Below the pieces are notes generated by a model. That model made no database searches. It had not been told where the DNA came from and saw only the letters and a list, made by a program, of their open reading frames with translations. A DNA stretch of 64,000 nt. Origin: CAZAEL01 sp964484135 (lineage in GTDB: Bacteria; Elusimicrobiota; Elusimicrobia; FEN-1173). Of the stretch, positions 17,638-27,405 are shown piece by piece. Position 1 is the stretch's first letter, and each line of letters begins with the position of its first letter. The stretch spans positions 31,295 through 95,294 of the forward strand of contig CAZAEL010000003.1 of NCBI GenBank assembly GCA_964484135.1. Direction: 5' to 3'. A program made the position numbers and the translations under genes.

Positions 17638-17652
17638 GTTCAAACATTGAAC
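17638..17652 (+). promoter_or_regulatory. Palindrome GTTCAA-N3-TTGAAC (operator candidate, copy 1)
   Basis: A perfect 6-bp inverted repeat with a 3-bp spacer. It lies 19 bp past the leader-hairpin stem and 3 bp before the ATG of the regulator gene. The position suits autoregulation by the encoded winged-helix protein. Copy 2 is at 50063-50077. Confidence 0.7.
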
Positions 17653-17655
17653 AAA

Positions 17656-18233
17656 ATGGACGAATCCTCCTTAAACGACAAGACTTACCGGGTCATGGAA
17701 GTCCTCTCCCACGGACGGGAATTGTCCCAACGGGAAGTGGCGGCGCAGGCCGGACTTTCCCTCGGGATGGTCAACCTCATTTTGAAACGCCTCCTCCAGA
17801 CGGGTTACATCAAGGCCGCCAACCTCGACCGAAAAAAAATGGAATACATCCTGACGCCCAAGGGCATTGCGGAGCGCATGGGCCGTTCCTATCAGTATTT
17901 GATCCGCGCGTACCGCACTTTTCACGAATCCCAAAAGCGGGTGGAGGCGCTCATCCATCCGTTGCTGGCCAAAGGGCACCGAAAGTTCGTGGTCCTGGGC
18001 GCCGGCGAGATCGCCCAGCTGGTTCAGATGACGCTGATCAGCCAGGGCGGATCGGAGGTGCGGGTGACCATGCGGGCCGACAACGGGGTCCGGCCCGGGC
18101 CGGAGGAGGTCGTGCTGGACTGCCGCCTGGGCCAGGAGGGGGGATCCGTGGGGGTTTCCGTCCTGGAGGAGATTTTGAACACAATGCCGCCGGTTGAACC
18201 GACCGGGACGGCCATGCTTGAGAGGAGAGTGGG

Positions 18234-18237
<4 letters not shown>
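17656..18237 (+). CDS. MarR-type EPS-associated transcriptional regulator with C-terminal extension
   Basis: A 193-aa protein. Residues about 5-85 form a winged helix-turn-helix (KTYRVMEVL..., ELSQREVAAQAGLSLGMVN as recognition region, YILTPKGIAERM as wing) closely resembling the MarR-family EPS-associated regulators at the head of exopolysaccharide clusters. Residues about 110-180 (KFVVLGAGEIAQLVQ...) look like a small Rossmann-type domain not found in the short family members; a ligand could bind there. ATG 17656 is chosen over an earlier in-frame start (17566) because the promoter and hairpin occupy that stretch. The stop overlaps gmd as ATGA. Confidence 0.8.
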
Positions 18238-19213
<976 letters not shown>

Positions 19214-19217
<4 letters not shown>

Positions 19218-20053
19218 CCGTTTCGGCAGCCGGCCAGGCCATCGAGGCCGCGCGCTTTCGGTTTCTCTCATCCCTTCAGCGGGGGGGCGAGGAGGTCAAA
19301 CGCTACCTCTTCGCAGGCTGGGCCATGTACATCCAGGACCTCAAGTACCGCTACAGCATGGCCCTGCTCGGCTGGTTCTGGTTTTTCATCGGGCCACTCC
19401 TGGCGGTCCTGCCCTATATCGCGCTGGGGAAACATTTTGAGATGGGCGCCAAGGGTTCGAACGTGCGTTATGAAGTCTACGCCCTGGTGGGGGCCATGCT
19501 TTGGCAGGTTTTCTGGAGCGCGGTCAACCTGCCGCAGATGATGCTCCGGCGGTTCAAACGCTACCTGCGCGAGATCAACATCCCGCCCGGGCTTATCCTC
19601 ATGGTCTGCGCCTTCGGCATCCTGACCAATTCGGTCGTCCAGATCGCCGTTCTGATCGGGACGATCCTCGTTTCCATGTCGATCACCCCCTCGTTCCTTC
19701 TGGGGATGCTCACCATCCCGGTCCTCATGCTGTGCGGGTTCTCCATCGGGATCTTCATCGCGCCGGTGGGCATCATCTACCGCGATTTCCGTTACGGGAT
19801 GACCTACCTCTCCACGCTTTTCCTCATGACCTCCCCGATCTTTTACGCCATCCCGGAGCACGGTTTCCTGCGCGCGATCAACCTATGCAACCCGGTGACC
19901 TACCTTATCGGCGTCCCGCGGGACTGGTTCATCGGAGAGTTCCACTGGAACGATCTCTTTTTCCTTCCATCCGTGCTGGTGTTCGTGGCTTTGTTGTCAT
20001 TCGGGTTCAAATTCTACCGGCGGGCCATCGCCGTGGCCCTGGAGAACATGTGA
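19214..20053 (+). CDS. ABC-2 type polysaccharide export permease (Wzm-like)
   Basis: A 279-aa inner-membrane protein with about six hydrophobic helices and an amphipathic N-terminal segment, resembling Wzm/KpsM permeases. RYSMALLGWFWFFIGPLL and SPIFYAIPE near the end are typical of the ABC-2 family. It starts at GTG 19214, overlapping the gmd stop as GTGA. Its stop overlaps the ATPase start in the same way. It probably exports a glycan finished on a lipid carrier. This contrasts with the Wzx-like flippase at 12120 and suggests that two polymers are made. Confidence 0.88.
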
Positions 20054-20946
20054 CGCCCGACGCCGCTGTCTTGCCGGAGGCCCCCGCGGCCCCGCCGTCG
20101 TCCGTCGGCCCGGTGGATCCCGTCATGGTGTTCGACCATGTCGGGCAGATTTTTTGCAGCAAGTTCGATTTCCGGCGGAAGTACGCCATCCGATACATGT
20201 TCTATTGGGAGAGGAAGCGCAAGCGGCCCCTCAGGCCCGGCGAGTTCTACGCCGTCGACGACGTTTCGTTCGCCGTCAACCGCGGCGACGTCTTTTGGGT
20301 CGTGGGTACGCCGGGCTCCGGGAAGACGTCCCTCGCCAAGCTGATGATCGGGTCCCTGTGCCCGGACGTCGGGCGCGTCCGGAGCCGGGGCGTCGTGCGC
20401 CTCGTCAGTTCCAAGTTCCGCTGGAACGGCATGATGACCGTCCGCGAAAACCTTGAGTTCCTCGGCATGCTCCATGGCCTGCCGAAGGCGAGGTTGCGGG
20501 GTTTCGCCGACGAGATCCTGGCATTCTGCGGGGCGGCGGATCAGGCGGACATCACGGCGGGGAACTTCACGAAGAAGGCGTTCGATAACATGACGCTCGC
20601 CGCCTTCCTCTTCGCGCCGGCGGATATCTATATCTTCGACTCGAAGGTCACGTTGGGCGACGGCGAAATGGGAAAAAAGTTCGCGGATTGGGCGCGCCTG
20701 CATCTGGCGGGGAAGACCCTCATCGTCATCACCACCGGCACGCGCTTTCCGCTGGAGTTCGCCCCCAACCGTGGTCTCCTCCTCCATGAGGGAAAGGCCG
20801 AATGGCAGGGGCCGGCGTCCGGCCTGGTGCCGGCGTACCGGGCCCTCGAAGCCCGCCTTGCCGCCGAGAAGGCCAAGGAGGTCGAGCGGCCGACCGGCCT
20901 GGAAGACGAGGACGATCTCGAAGAGGAGGAGCTACGCGCCATATGA
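20050..20946 (+). CDS. Degenerate ABC transporter ATP-binding protein (Wzt/KpsT-like)
   Basis: The 298-aa partner of the permease. Walker A is intact (GTPGSGKTS, about residue 86). Other motifs are not. The signature region reads NFTKKAFDNMTLAAFLF where SSGM/LSGGQ is expected. Walker B is IYIFDS with Ser in place of the catalytic Glu, and the H-loop histidine is lost (VITTGTRFP). The C-terminus is acidic (EDEDDLEEEEL). It aligns with Wzt through the D-loop-like LGDGEMGKKF, so family membership is secure, but ATP hydrolysis is doubtful. GTG 20050 overlaps the permease stop. Confidence 0.85.
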   Translation: MTPDAAVLPEAPAAPPSSVGPVDPVMVFDHVGQIFCSKFDFRRKYAIRYMFYWERKRKRPLRPGEFYAVDDVSFAVNRGDVFWVVGTPGSGKTSLAKLMIGSLCPDVGRVRSRGVVRLVSSKFRWNGMMTVRENLEFLGMLHGLPKARLRGFADEILAFCGAADQADITAGNFTKKAFDNMTLAAFLFAPADIYIFDSKVTLGDGEMGKKFADWARLHLAGKTLIVITTGTRFPLEFAPNRGLLLHEGKAEWQGPASGLVPAYRALEARLAAEKAKEVERPTGLEDEDDLEEEELRAI

Positions 20947-22067
20947 TCCGCCGGCTGTTCTCCGCTTTCGATCGCGCTTCGCCGCCAGGGCCGGCCGCTC
21001 CGCCGCCCGCCGGAGGGAAGAAGGCGAACCGGAAACAGGAATTCTACGACGAAATGCGCGCTCTCGCCGCGGGGCGGGAGCCCTTGGTGTTTGGTCCCTT
21101 CTTCACGGAAATCGGTTTTGAGACGCTCTATTGGATTCCGTTCCTGAATTGGTTCAGGCGGGAATTCGGGATCCCCGCCGGACGTATCACGGTCATATCG
21201 CGCGGCGGGACGCGCTCTTGGTACCGCCATATCACGGACCGCTATGTCGACCTTTTCGACCTTTATTCCCTCGATGAGTTCAAGGCCAAGAACGAGGCGC
21301 GGATCGAGGAGAACCGGAAGAACAACCTGCAGAACCCGGTGAAACACCGGGTGGCGGCGGAGCTCGACCGCGAAATCGTGGCCGAGGCCTGCCGGAAACA
21401 GGGGATTTCCGGACACAAGCTCCTGCATCCGTCCCTCATGTTCCGTTACATAGACATCCTTCGGGGGGCGGCCGACCTGAAGCTGACGCGGTTCGAGCAT
21501 TTCCAGCCGGACCTCGCGCATGGGGCGCTGAAGGACCTGCCGGGGGAATACATCGCGGTGAAATTCTGGTTCGGCGGCCAGTTCAGGGAAACCGACGTCA
21601 ACAAGCGCTTCGCCCAGGACGTGATCACGGCCGCGGCGCGCGTTGCGGACGTGGTGCTCCTCAACACCGGGCTCGAGGTGGAGAGGACGGATGGATTCGA
21701 CCGCTGGTTCAACGAATTGACGTCCTGCGGGGCGCGGGTCCACTGCCTGCGCGGACGGGTGGGGCTGCGGGACAATTTGGACGTCCAGACGGCCGTCATC
21801 GCCAAGTCGCGCCTTTTCCTCGGGACCTACGGCGGATTCGCGTACATCGCGCCGTTCGTCGGCGTTCCGGCCATGACGTTTTATTCCGACGAGGGGGGGT
21901 ACGTGTACGACCACCTGGAAATGCTGAACCGCGCGCTCAGGAACCTGCGCGTCTCCTCGGGGCGCCGCGCGGACTTCACGCCCCTGGACGTCGCCTCTTT
22001 CACCGCGGGCCCCGGGGTGCTGTTCGGTCTTGAATCGGCCGGCCTCCCTTCCGCGGCCGTCCGATGA
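20943..22067 (+). CDS. Unnamed surface-glycan enzyme family (WIPF/GTYGGF family), member 1
   Basis: A 374-aa protein of a family that occurs five times in this window. Shared landmarks: GPFFTEIGFETLYWIPF (about residue 52), SRGG-x3-WY (ISRGGTRSWYR), a YIAVKFWFGGQF strand and FLGTYGGFAY near residue 295. The arrangement (two Rossmann-like halves, glycine-rich C-terminal loop) suggests a GT-B glycosyltransferase; that is inference. No signal peptide or membrane helix. ATG 20943 overlaps the ATPase stop. I do not recognise an established name. Confidence 0.75.
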   Translation: MIRRLFSAFDRASPPGPAAPPPAGGKKANRKQEFYDEMRALAAGREPLVFGPFFTEIGFETLYWIPFLNWFRREFGIPAGRITVISRGGTRSWYRHITDRYVDLFDLYSLDEFKAKNEARIEENRKNNLQNPVKHRVAAELDREIVAEACRKQGISGHKLLHPSLMFRYIDILRGAADLKLTRFEHFQPDLAHGALKDLPGEYIAVKFWFGGQFRETDVNKRFAQDVITAAARVADVVLLNTGLEVERTDGFDRWFNELTSCGARVHCLRGRVGLRDNLDVQTAVIAKSRLFLGTYGGFAYIAPFVGVPAMTFYSDEGGYVYDHLEMLNRALRNLRVSSGRRADFTPLDVASFTAGPGVLFGLESAGLPSAAVR

Positions 22068-23176
22068 TGCGCGGGGAAAAGTGGGGGCTGGGCGCCCTGC
22101 GGGACCGGCTCCGAGGCCTGTTGCGTCCCGGCCCTCGGGCCGGGCGCACGTACCGCCAGCTGAAGGATATCGCGGCGGGCGATCGGCCGATCCTCTGCGG
22201 ACCCTTTTTCACCGAGATCGGTTTCGAGGTACTCTATTGGATCCCGTTCGTCAACTGGTTCAGGCAAGAGTTCGGGATCGCCCCTGGGCGGCTTGTCGTC
22301 GTTTCCCGCGGCGGGGCCCAGTCCTGGTACCGCCACGTCACCGCGGACTATGAAGATGTGTTCGATTATTTTACACTGGACGAATTCAAGCGGCGGAACG
22401 AGGAGCGCATCGCGGAAAATAAGCGCAACGGACAGGGCAACGCGCCCAAGCACCTGACCGTTTCGTTTTTGGATCGGGAAATCATCAAAAAGGTGGTCCG
22501 AAAACGGGGTTTTTCCGACTTCAATCTGTTGCATCCGTCTCACATGTTCCGATTCATGGGCGCGATGCGGAACTCGCCCGACATGGAGTTCACCCGATAC
22601 GAGCTCTTCCGCGCGGATGAGCGGACGCCCTTGCCGGAAGGACTGCCGGACGACTACGTCGCCGTGAAGTTTTGGTTCGGCGGACAGTTCCCGGACACGG
22701 AAACGAACCGGCGCTTCATCCGGAACCTGGTGAACGCTTTGGCGCGCTCCGGGCCGGTGGTCCTGCTCAATTCCGGCCTTGGGGTGGAGCGGACCCCGGC
22801 GTTCGACGCTTGGTTCGACGGGCAGGAGTTCGACGGGGGGAATGTCCATGGCCTCCGGGGCCGGGTGCCGTTGCGCCAGAACCTGGACGTGCAGACGGCG
22901 GTGATCCGCCGATCCAGGCTCTTCGTGGGGACTTACGGGGGCTTCGCTTATGCGGCCCCATTCGCCGGCGTCCCGGCCGTCACGTTCTACTCCAACGAGG
23001 GGGGGTTCGTGTACGAACACTTGGACATGCTCCAGCGGGCGCTGCGTCGGCTCCGGCTGGAGACGGGCCGACCAGCGGACTTCGCGCCCTGGGACGTCCG
23101 GTTGTTCAGCCATTGCGCCGGACGGGTGTTCGACGCCGATTTTTTGAGAGACAGTCCTGTGGTGGGGAGGATTTGA
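22064..23176 (+). CDS. WIPF/GTYGGF family, member 2
   Basis: A 370-aa tandem paralogue of the preceding gene, alike along its whole length: GPFFTEIGFEVLYWIPF at about residue 46, VVSRGGAQSWYRH, DDYVAVKFWFGGQFPDTETN and LFVGTYGGFAYAAPF. The N-terminal 35 residues are basic and variable. It starts at ATG 22064, overlapping its neighbour's stop. The side-by-side pair looks like a gene duplication; the two may add consecutive sugars. Role inferred from context only. Confidence 0.75.
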   Translation: MMRGEKWGLGALRDRLRGLLRPGPRAGRTYRQLKDIAAGDRPILCGPFFTEIGFEVLYWIPFVNWFRQEFGIAPGRLVVVSRGGAQSWYRHVTADYEDVFDYFTLDEFKRRNEERIAENKRNGQGNAPKHLTVSFLDREIIKKVVRKRGFSDFNLLHPSHMFRFMGAMRNSPDMEFTRYELFRADERTPLPEGLPDDYVAVKFWFGGQFPDTETNRRFIRNLVNALARSGPVVLLNSGLGVERTPAFDAWFDGQEFDGGNVHGLRGRVPLRQNLDVQTAVIRRSRLFVGTYGGFAYAAPFAGVPAVTFYSNEGGFVYEHLDMLQRALRRLRLETGRPADFAPWDVRLFSHCAGRVFDADFLRDSPVVGRI

Positions 23177-23178
23177 GA

Positions 23179-24204
23179 ATGGGATCGATGGGTTCGGAAG
23201 GACGGGGAAAGGCCGGGCCCCGAAAGGCCCTGGTCACGGGCGGGGCGGGTTTCATCGGCAGCCACCTTGTGGAACGGCTTCTTGCCGATGGACATGACGT
23301 GGCCGTGCTCGACAATTTGTCCACGGGCCGCCTGGAGAACCTCAAGCACCTGAAGAGCGAGCGGCTCGTCGTGCATCACGCGGACGTCGCGGAGCCGGAC
23401 AAGATCCGGCCGCATTTCGCGGGCGTCGAGTGGGTGTTCCATCTGGCCGCGCTTGCGGACATCGTCCCATCCATCCAGCAGCCGCTCAACTATCACCGTT
23501 CCAACGTGGACGGCACCGTCAACGTGCTGGAGGCGGCGCGGGCGGCCGGCGTCAAACGGTTTCTCTATGCGGCCTCGTCCTCCTGCTATGGCCTCCCGGA
23601 CGCCTTCCCGACGCCGGAGACGGCGGCCATCCGGCCCATGTACCCCTACGCGCTCACCAAGTGGCTGGGCGAACAATACGTCATGCACTGGGCGCAGGTG
23701 TACAAGATGCCGTGCGTGTCGCTGAGGCTTTTCAACGTGTACGGGCCGCGCTCGCGCACTTCCGGCACCTACGGAGCGGTGTTCGGCGTGTTCCTGGCCC
23801 AGAAGCTGGCCGGGAAACCGTTTACCGTGGTCGGCGACGGAAAGCAGACCCGCGATTTTACGTTCGTGAGCGACGTGGCCGACGCCTTCATCGCTGCGGC
23901 CGCTTCCGATGTGTCCGGGGAGATGTTCAACGTGGGGTCCGGCAACACCTACAGCGTGAACCGGCTGGTGGAACTGCTGGGCGGGACGGTGACGTACATC
24001 CCGAAGCGTCCGGGCGAGCCGGACTGCACCTTCGCGGACACGCGCAAGATCGCGTCTCGGTTGGGCTGGAAGCCGCGCGTGACTTTCGAACAAGGCGTCC
24101 AGGCCATGCTGGACAACATCGACTACTGGCGGAGCGCTCCTGTATGGGACAGCGCTTCCATCGCTGTCGCCACGAAGGAATGGTTTGAGTATCTCGGACG
24201 CTGA
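23179..24204 (+). CDS. NAD-dependent sugar epimerase/dehydratase (GalE-like SDR)
   Basis: A 341-aa extended SDR: TGGAGFIGSHLVERL, SSSCYGLPD, YPYALTKWLGEQY (Tyr/Lys) and GDGKQTRDFTFVSDVADAF. LFNVYGPRSRTSG is common in UDP-glucose 4-epimerases and in CDP/UDP-sugar epimerases of LPS clusters. The C-terminal tail (SAPVWDSASIAVATKEWFEYL) is like that of NAD-epimerases paired with heptose or deoxyhexose genes. ATG 23179 follows GGGGAGG and is 2 bp after the previous stop. The exact nucleotide sugar is not readable. Confidence 0.85.
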   Translation: MGSMGSEGRGKAGPRKALVTGGAGFIGSHLVERLLADGHDVAVLDNLSTGRLENLKHLKSERLVVHHADVAEPDKIRPHFAGVEWVFHLAALADIVPSIQQPLNYHRSNVDGTVNVLEAARAAGVKRFLYAASSSCYGLPDAFPTPETAAIRPMYPYALTKWLGEQYVMHWAQVYKMPCVSLRLFNVYGPRSRTSGTYGAVFGVFLAQKLAGKPFTVVGDGKQTRDFTFVSDVADAFIAAAASDVSGEMFNVGSGNTYSVNRLVELLGGTVTYIPKRPGEPDCTFADTRKIASRLGWKPRVTFEQGVQAMLDNIDYWRSAPVWDSASIAVATKEWFEYLGR

Positions 24205-24223
24205 TCCGATACGGGGAGCTTTT

Positions 24224-25774
24224 ATGACGACCGGGACCAACGGCAGGAACAAGACGCATGGCAAGATCGTGGAGCTGGAGGCGCTCGCCGGCATCCTGGA
24301 CGGCCTCCGCGCGAAGGAGAAGCGCATCGTGCACTGCCACGGCGTGTTCGATCTCCTCCACGTGGGACACATCCGACATTTTCAGGAGGCCAAGGGGCTC
24401 GGCGACGTCCTCGTCGTCACCCTGACGCAGGACCAATACGTCAACAAGGGTCCGCACCGGCCGGCTTTCAAGCAGGACCTCCGGGCCGAGGTCATCGCCG
24501 CTCTTGACTGCGTGGATTATGTCGCCATCAATCGATGGCCCCAGGCCGCCGAAACCATAAAGCTCCTCCGGCCGCACGTCTACGCCAAGGGGCCCGATTA
24601 CAAGGATGCCGCCAAGGACGTGACGGGCGGCATCACCCAGGAGGAGGACGCGGTTCGGTCCGTGGGCGGGAAGATCGTTTTCACCGAGGACATCACCTTC
24701 AGCGCCTCCAATCTGCTGAACAAGTTCTTCCCGGCTTTCCCCAAGGAAGTCACGGATTACATCGACCACTTCAAAACCCGCTACCCGACGGACAGGGTGC
24801 TGGACTATCTCGAGAAGGCGCGGCCACTCAAGGTGCTCGTCATCGGAGAAACCATCATCGACGAGTATCAATTTTGTACCGCCATCGGAAAGTCCTCCAA
24901 GGAGCCCATTATCGCCCTTCGGCACAATGCCACGGAACGGTTCGCCGGCGGCGTTCTGGCGGTCGGCAACCACATCGCGAACTTCTGCGAAGAGGTGGGG
25001 CTGGTTTCTTACTTGGGCAAGGACAGCCCGCACGAACGGTTCGTCCGCGGCAGTTTGAACGAAAAGATCGTGTCCCACTTTCTTTATAAACAGGACTGCC
25101 CGACCATCCTGAAACGGCGCTTCATCGAAAGTTATTTTTTCAGCAAACTCCTCGAAGTGTACGAGATGAACGACCGGGAGTTGAACGAGAAGGAGAACGC
25201 CGAGTTCTGCGCCGTGCTCGACCGGGAGGTGCCGAAATACGACGTCGTGATCGTCTTTGACTTCGGACACGGTATGATGAGCCGGAAGGCCATCGACATC
25301 ATTTGCCAGAAGGCGGCCTTCCTGGCCGTCAACGTGCAGTCCAATGCCGGAAACACCGGCTACCAGACGGTGCTCAAGTACCCGCGCGCGGATTACGTAT
25401 GCATGGCGGAAAACGAGGTCCGCATGGACCTGCGCGACCGCTACAGCGAGCTCCGGGACGTCACCCGGGGGCTTTATGACAAGTTGGATTGTCAAAAAGT
25501 GGTGGTGACCCGCGGTAAAAACGGATGCCTCTGCTACAGCGCAGAAGAGGGGTTCATCCAGGTGCCGGCCCTGGCGGGGCAAGTGGTGGACCGCATGGGC
25601 ACGGGGGACGCTTTTCTCTCCCTGACCGCCCTCTGCGTCAAACAAAAGGCCCCGCTGGAGGTCGTCGGTTTCATCGGAAACGCGGTGGGCGCTCAGGCGG
25701 TGGCCACCGTGGGGCACCGCCGGTTCATTGAAAAGGCTCCCCTGCTCAAGCACATCCAAACCCTGATGAAATGA
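24224..25774 (+). CDS. Cytidylyltransferase-like / PfkB kinase fusion (HldE-like, reversed domain order)
   Basis: A 516-aa two-domain protein. Residues about 25-160 are a nucleotidyltransferase with HGVFDLLHVGHIRHF (HxGH) and KGPDYKD. Residues about 200-510 are a PfkB/ribokinase-type kinase with GGVLAVGNHIAN and the catalytic MGTGDAFLSL. HldE has the opposite order (kinase first, transferase second). The partner domains suggest phosphorylation and nucleotide activation of a heptose-like sugar. ATG 24224 follows GGGGAG. The GmhA-like isomerase gene comes next, which supports a heptose role. Confidence 0.85.
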   Translation: MTTGTNGRNKTHGKIVELEALAGILDGLRAKEKRIVHCHGVFDLLHVGHIRHFQEAKGLGDVLVVTLTQDQYVNKGPHRPAFKQDLRAEVIAALDCVDYVAINRWPQAAETIKLLRPHVYAKGPDYKDAAKDVTGGITQEEDAVRSVGGKIVFTEDITFSASNLLNKFFPAFPKEVTDYIDHFKTRYPTDRVLDYLEKARPLKVLVIGETIIDEYQFCTAIGKSSKEPIIALRHNATERFAGGVLAVGNHIANFCEEVGLVSYLGKDSPHERFVRGSLNEKIVSHFLYKQDCPTILKRRFIESYFFSKLLEVYEMNDRELNEKENAEFCAVLDREVPKYDVVIVFDFGHGMMSRKAIDIICQKAAFLAVNVQSNAGNTGYQTVLKYPRADYVCMAENEVRMDLRDRYSELRDVTRGLYDKLDCQKVVVTRGKNGCLCYSAEEGFIQVPALAGQVVDRMGTGDAFLSLTALCVKQKAPLEVVGFIGNAVGAQAVATVGHRRFIEKAPLLKHIQTLMK

Positions 25775-25793
25775 GGACGATGGAGACCCTTCC

Positions 25794-26399
25794 ATGCTGA
25801 AAGACACAGTTTCGAAGCTCGGCGCAACGGCTTATCTTCAGGACCTCACGCGGATTCTGCTCGGTACGTCGGTCACGGACGCCCGCGGCGCGGAACTTCT
25901 CCTGGACGCCGCCATCGACCGCGCCAGCGACCTGGTGTGGTCCCGCCGAACCGGTTCTGCCAAGGTGATGTTGGTGGGAAACGGCGGCAGCGCCGCCATC
26001 GTGAGCCACGCCCAAAACGACCTCTGTAAGATGATCGGCGCCCGGGCCATGGTGTTCCATGAGACCTCCTACCTCACGGCCCTGGCCAACGACGACGGTT
26101 ATGAGACCGCTTTCGAAACGAATGTCCGCCTTTGGGCGGCCCGAGGAGACATGCTGGTGGCCGTAAGCAGTTCGGGGCGGTCGGAGAACATCCTTCGGGC
26201 CGTCCGCGCGGCGCGCGACGCTGGCTGCGAGGTGGCGACTTTTTCCGGGTTCAAACCCGACAACCCGCTTCGCGGCATGGGGGACCTCAATTTTTACGTC
26301 AAATCCGGCGAATATGGTTTCGTCGAGGTCTCGCACATGGCGTTGCTCCACCTGCTGACGGACCTGACCGCGCGACGTCTTAAGAAGGGAGATCGCTGA
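25794..26399 (+). CDS. GmhA-like SIS-domain phosphosugar isomerase
   Basis: A 201-aa SIS protein resembling sedoheptulose 7-phosphate isomerase: VGNGGSAAIVSHAQNDL, VAVSSSGRSENI and the C-terminal FVEVSHMALLHLLTDL with the expected histidines. The conserved Glu pair of GmhA (HFAEEL) reads HAQNDL here, so Asp takes the position usually held by a catalytic Glu; the substrate may differ. Located 19 bp after the HldE-like fusion. Its stop overlaps the next ATG by one base. Confidence 0.8.
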   Translation: MLKDTVSKLGATAYLQDLTRILLGTSVTDARGAELLLDAAIDRASDLVWSRRTGSAKVMLVGNGGSAAIVSHAQNDLCKMIGARAMVFHETSYLTALANDDGYETAFETNVRLWAARGDMLVAVSSSGRSENILRAVRAARDAGCEVATFSGFKPDNPLRGMGDLNFYVKSGEYGFVEVSHMALLHLLTDLTARRLKKGDR

Positions 26400-27403
26400 T
26401 GCCTGCCAATCGTTTCAAGGAGGTCCTGGTCACCGGAGGGGCCGGCTACGTCGGTGCCATCTTGGTGCCGAAGCTGTTGAAGAAAGGGTATCGCGTCCGG
26501 GTACTCGACCTGTATATGTACGGGGACAACGTCCTTGACGCGGTCAAGGACCATGTGGGCCTGCGGCAGATCAAAGGCGACATGCGGGACGTGAGGCTCC
26601 TCAAGGACGCGATCCTCGGTTGCGATGCCGTCATACATCTGGCCTGTATCTCCAATGATCCCAGTTTCGAGCTCAACCCGGAACTGGGCAAGTCCATCAA
26701 CTACGATGCCTTCCTGCCCTTGGTCCGGCACTCCAAGGAGTTCGGCGTGAAACGGTTCGTCTATGCCTCCTCTTCAAGCGTCTACGGGGTGAAAGAGGAG
26801 GACAACGTCACCGAGGATCTCCCTCTGGAGCCACTCACGGACTACTCCAAATATAAGGCCATGTGTGAAGAGATTCTGCAAAAGGAGCGCGCGCCGGGTT
26901 TCGTCGCGCTGACTCTTCGCCCGGCCACGGTCTGTGGCTACTCGCCGCGCCTCCGTCTGGACCTCTCCGTCAACATCCTCACCAACCACGCGGTGAACAA
27001 CAGGAAGATTCGCGTGTTCGGCGGCGCGCAGCAGCGCCCCAATATCCACATCGACGACGTCTCGGACCTCTACGTGCAATCGCTCGAGTGGCCGGACGAA
27101 AAGATCGATGGCCAAGTGTTCAACGCCGGATACGAGAATCAATCCCTGAACGACCTGGCCGCGACCGTGAAGAAGGTCGTGGGAGAGGACGTGGCCATCG
27201 TCACCGAGCCCACCAACGACAATCGTTCCTACCGTATTTCTTCGGAGCGGATCAAGAAGGCGTTGGGCTTCGTGCCGCGCCATACCATCGAGGACGCCGT
27301 GGTCGACCTGGTGAAAGCCTTTCGTGAAGGGAAGATTCCCAACGCCATGACGGACGACCGTTATTACAACATCAAAACCATGCAGCGCCTGAAGCTCAAA
27401 TAG
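26399..27403 (+). CDS. NAD-dependent epimerase/dehydratase (SDR)
   Basis: A 334-aa extended SDR with TGGAGYVGAILVPKLL, SSSSVYGVKEE, the Tyr/Lys in TDYSKYKAMCEE and RPATVCGYSPRLRLD. This branch is common in LPS clusters next to heptose genes; 'ACISNDPSFELNP' is a typical feature. The product could be a nucleotide-heptose epimerised or dehydrated at C4-C6. Starts at ATG 26399, sharing one base with the isomerase stop. The E1-alpha-like gene follows 2 bp later. Confidence 0.83.
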   Translation: MPANRFKEVLVTGGAGYVGAILVPKLLKKGYRVRVLDLYMYGDNVLDAVKDHVGLRQIKGDMRDVRLLKDAILGCDAVIHLACISNDPSFELNPELGKSINYDAFLPLVRHSKEFGVKRFVYASSSSVYGVKEEDNVTEDLPLEPLTDYSKYKAMCEEILQKERAPGFVALTLRPATVCGYSPRLRLDLSVNILTNHAVNNRKIRVFGGAQQRPNIHIDDVSDLYVQSLEWPDEKIDGQVFNAGYENQSLNDLAATVKKVVGEDVAIVTEPTNDNRSYRISSERIKKALGFVPRHTIEDAVVDLVKAFREGKIPNAMTDDRYYNIKTMQRLKLK

Positions 27404-27405
27404 GC

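Noticed and set aside
17566..17655. Upstream in-frame start for the regulator at 17566 (adds 30 residues)
   Set aside because: That stretch contains the promoter, hairpin and palindrome, and its translation has no resemblance to the family.
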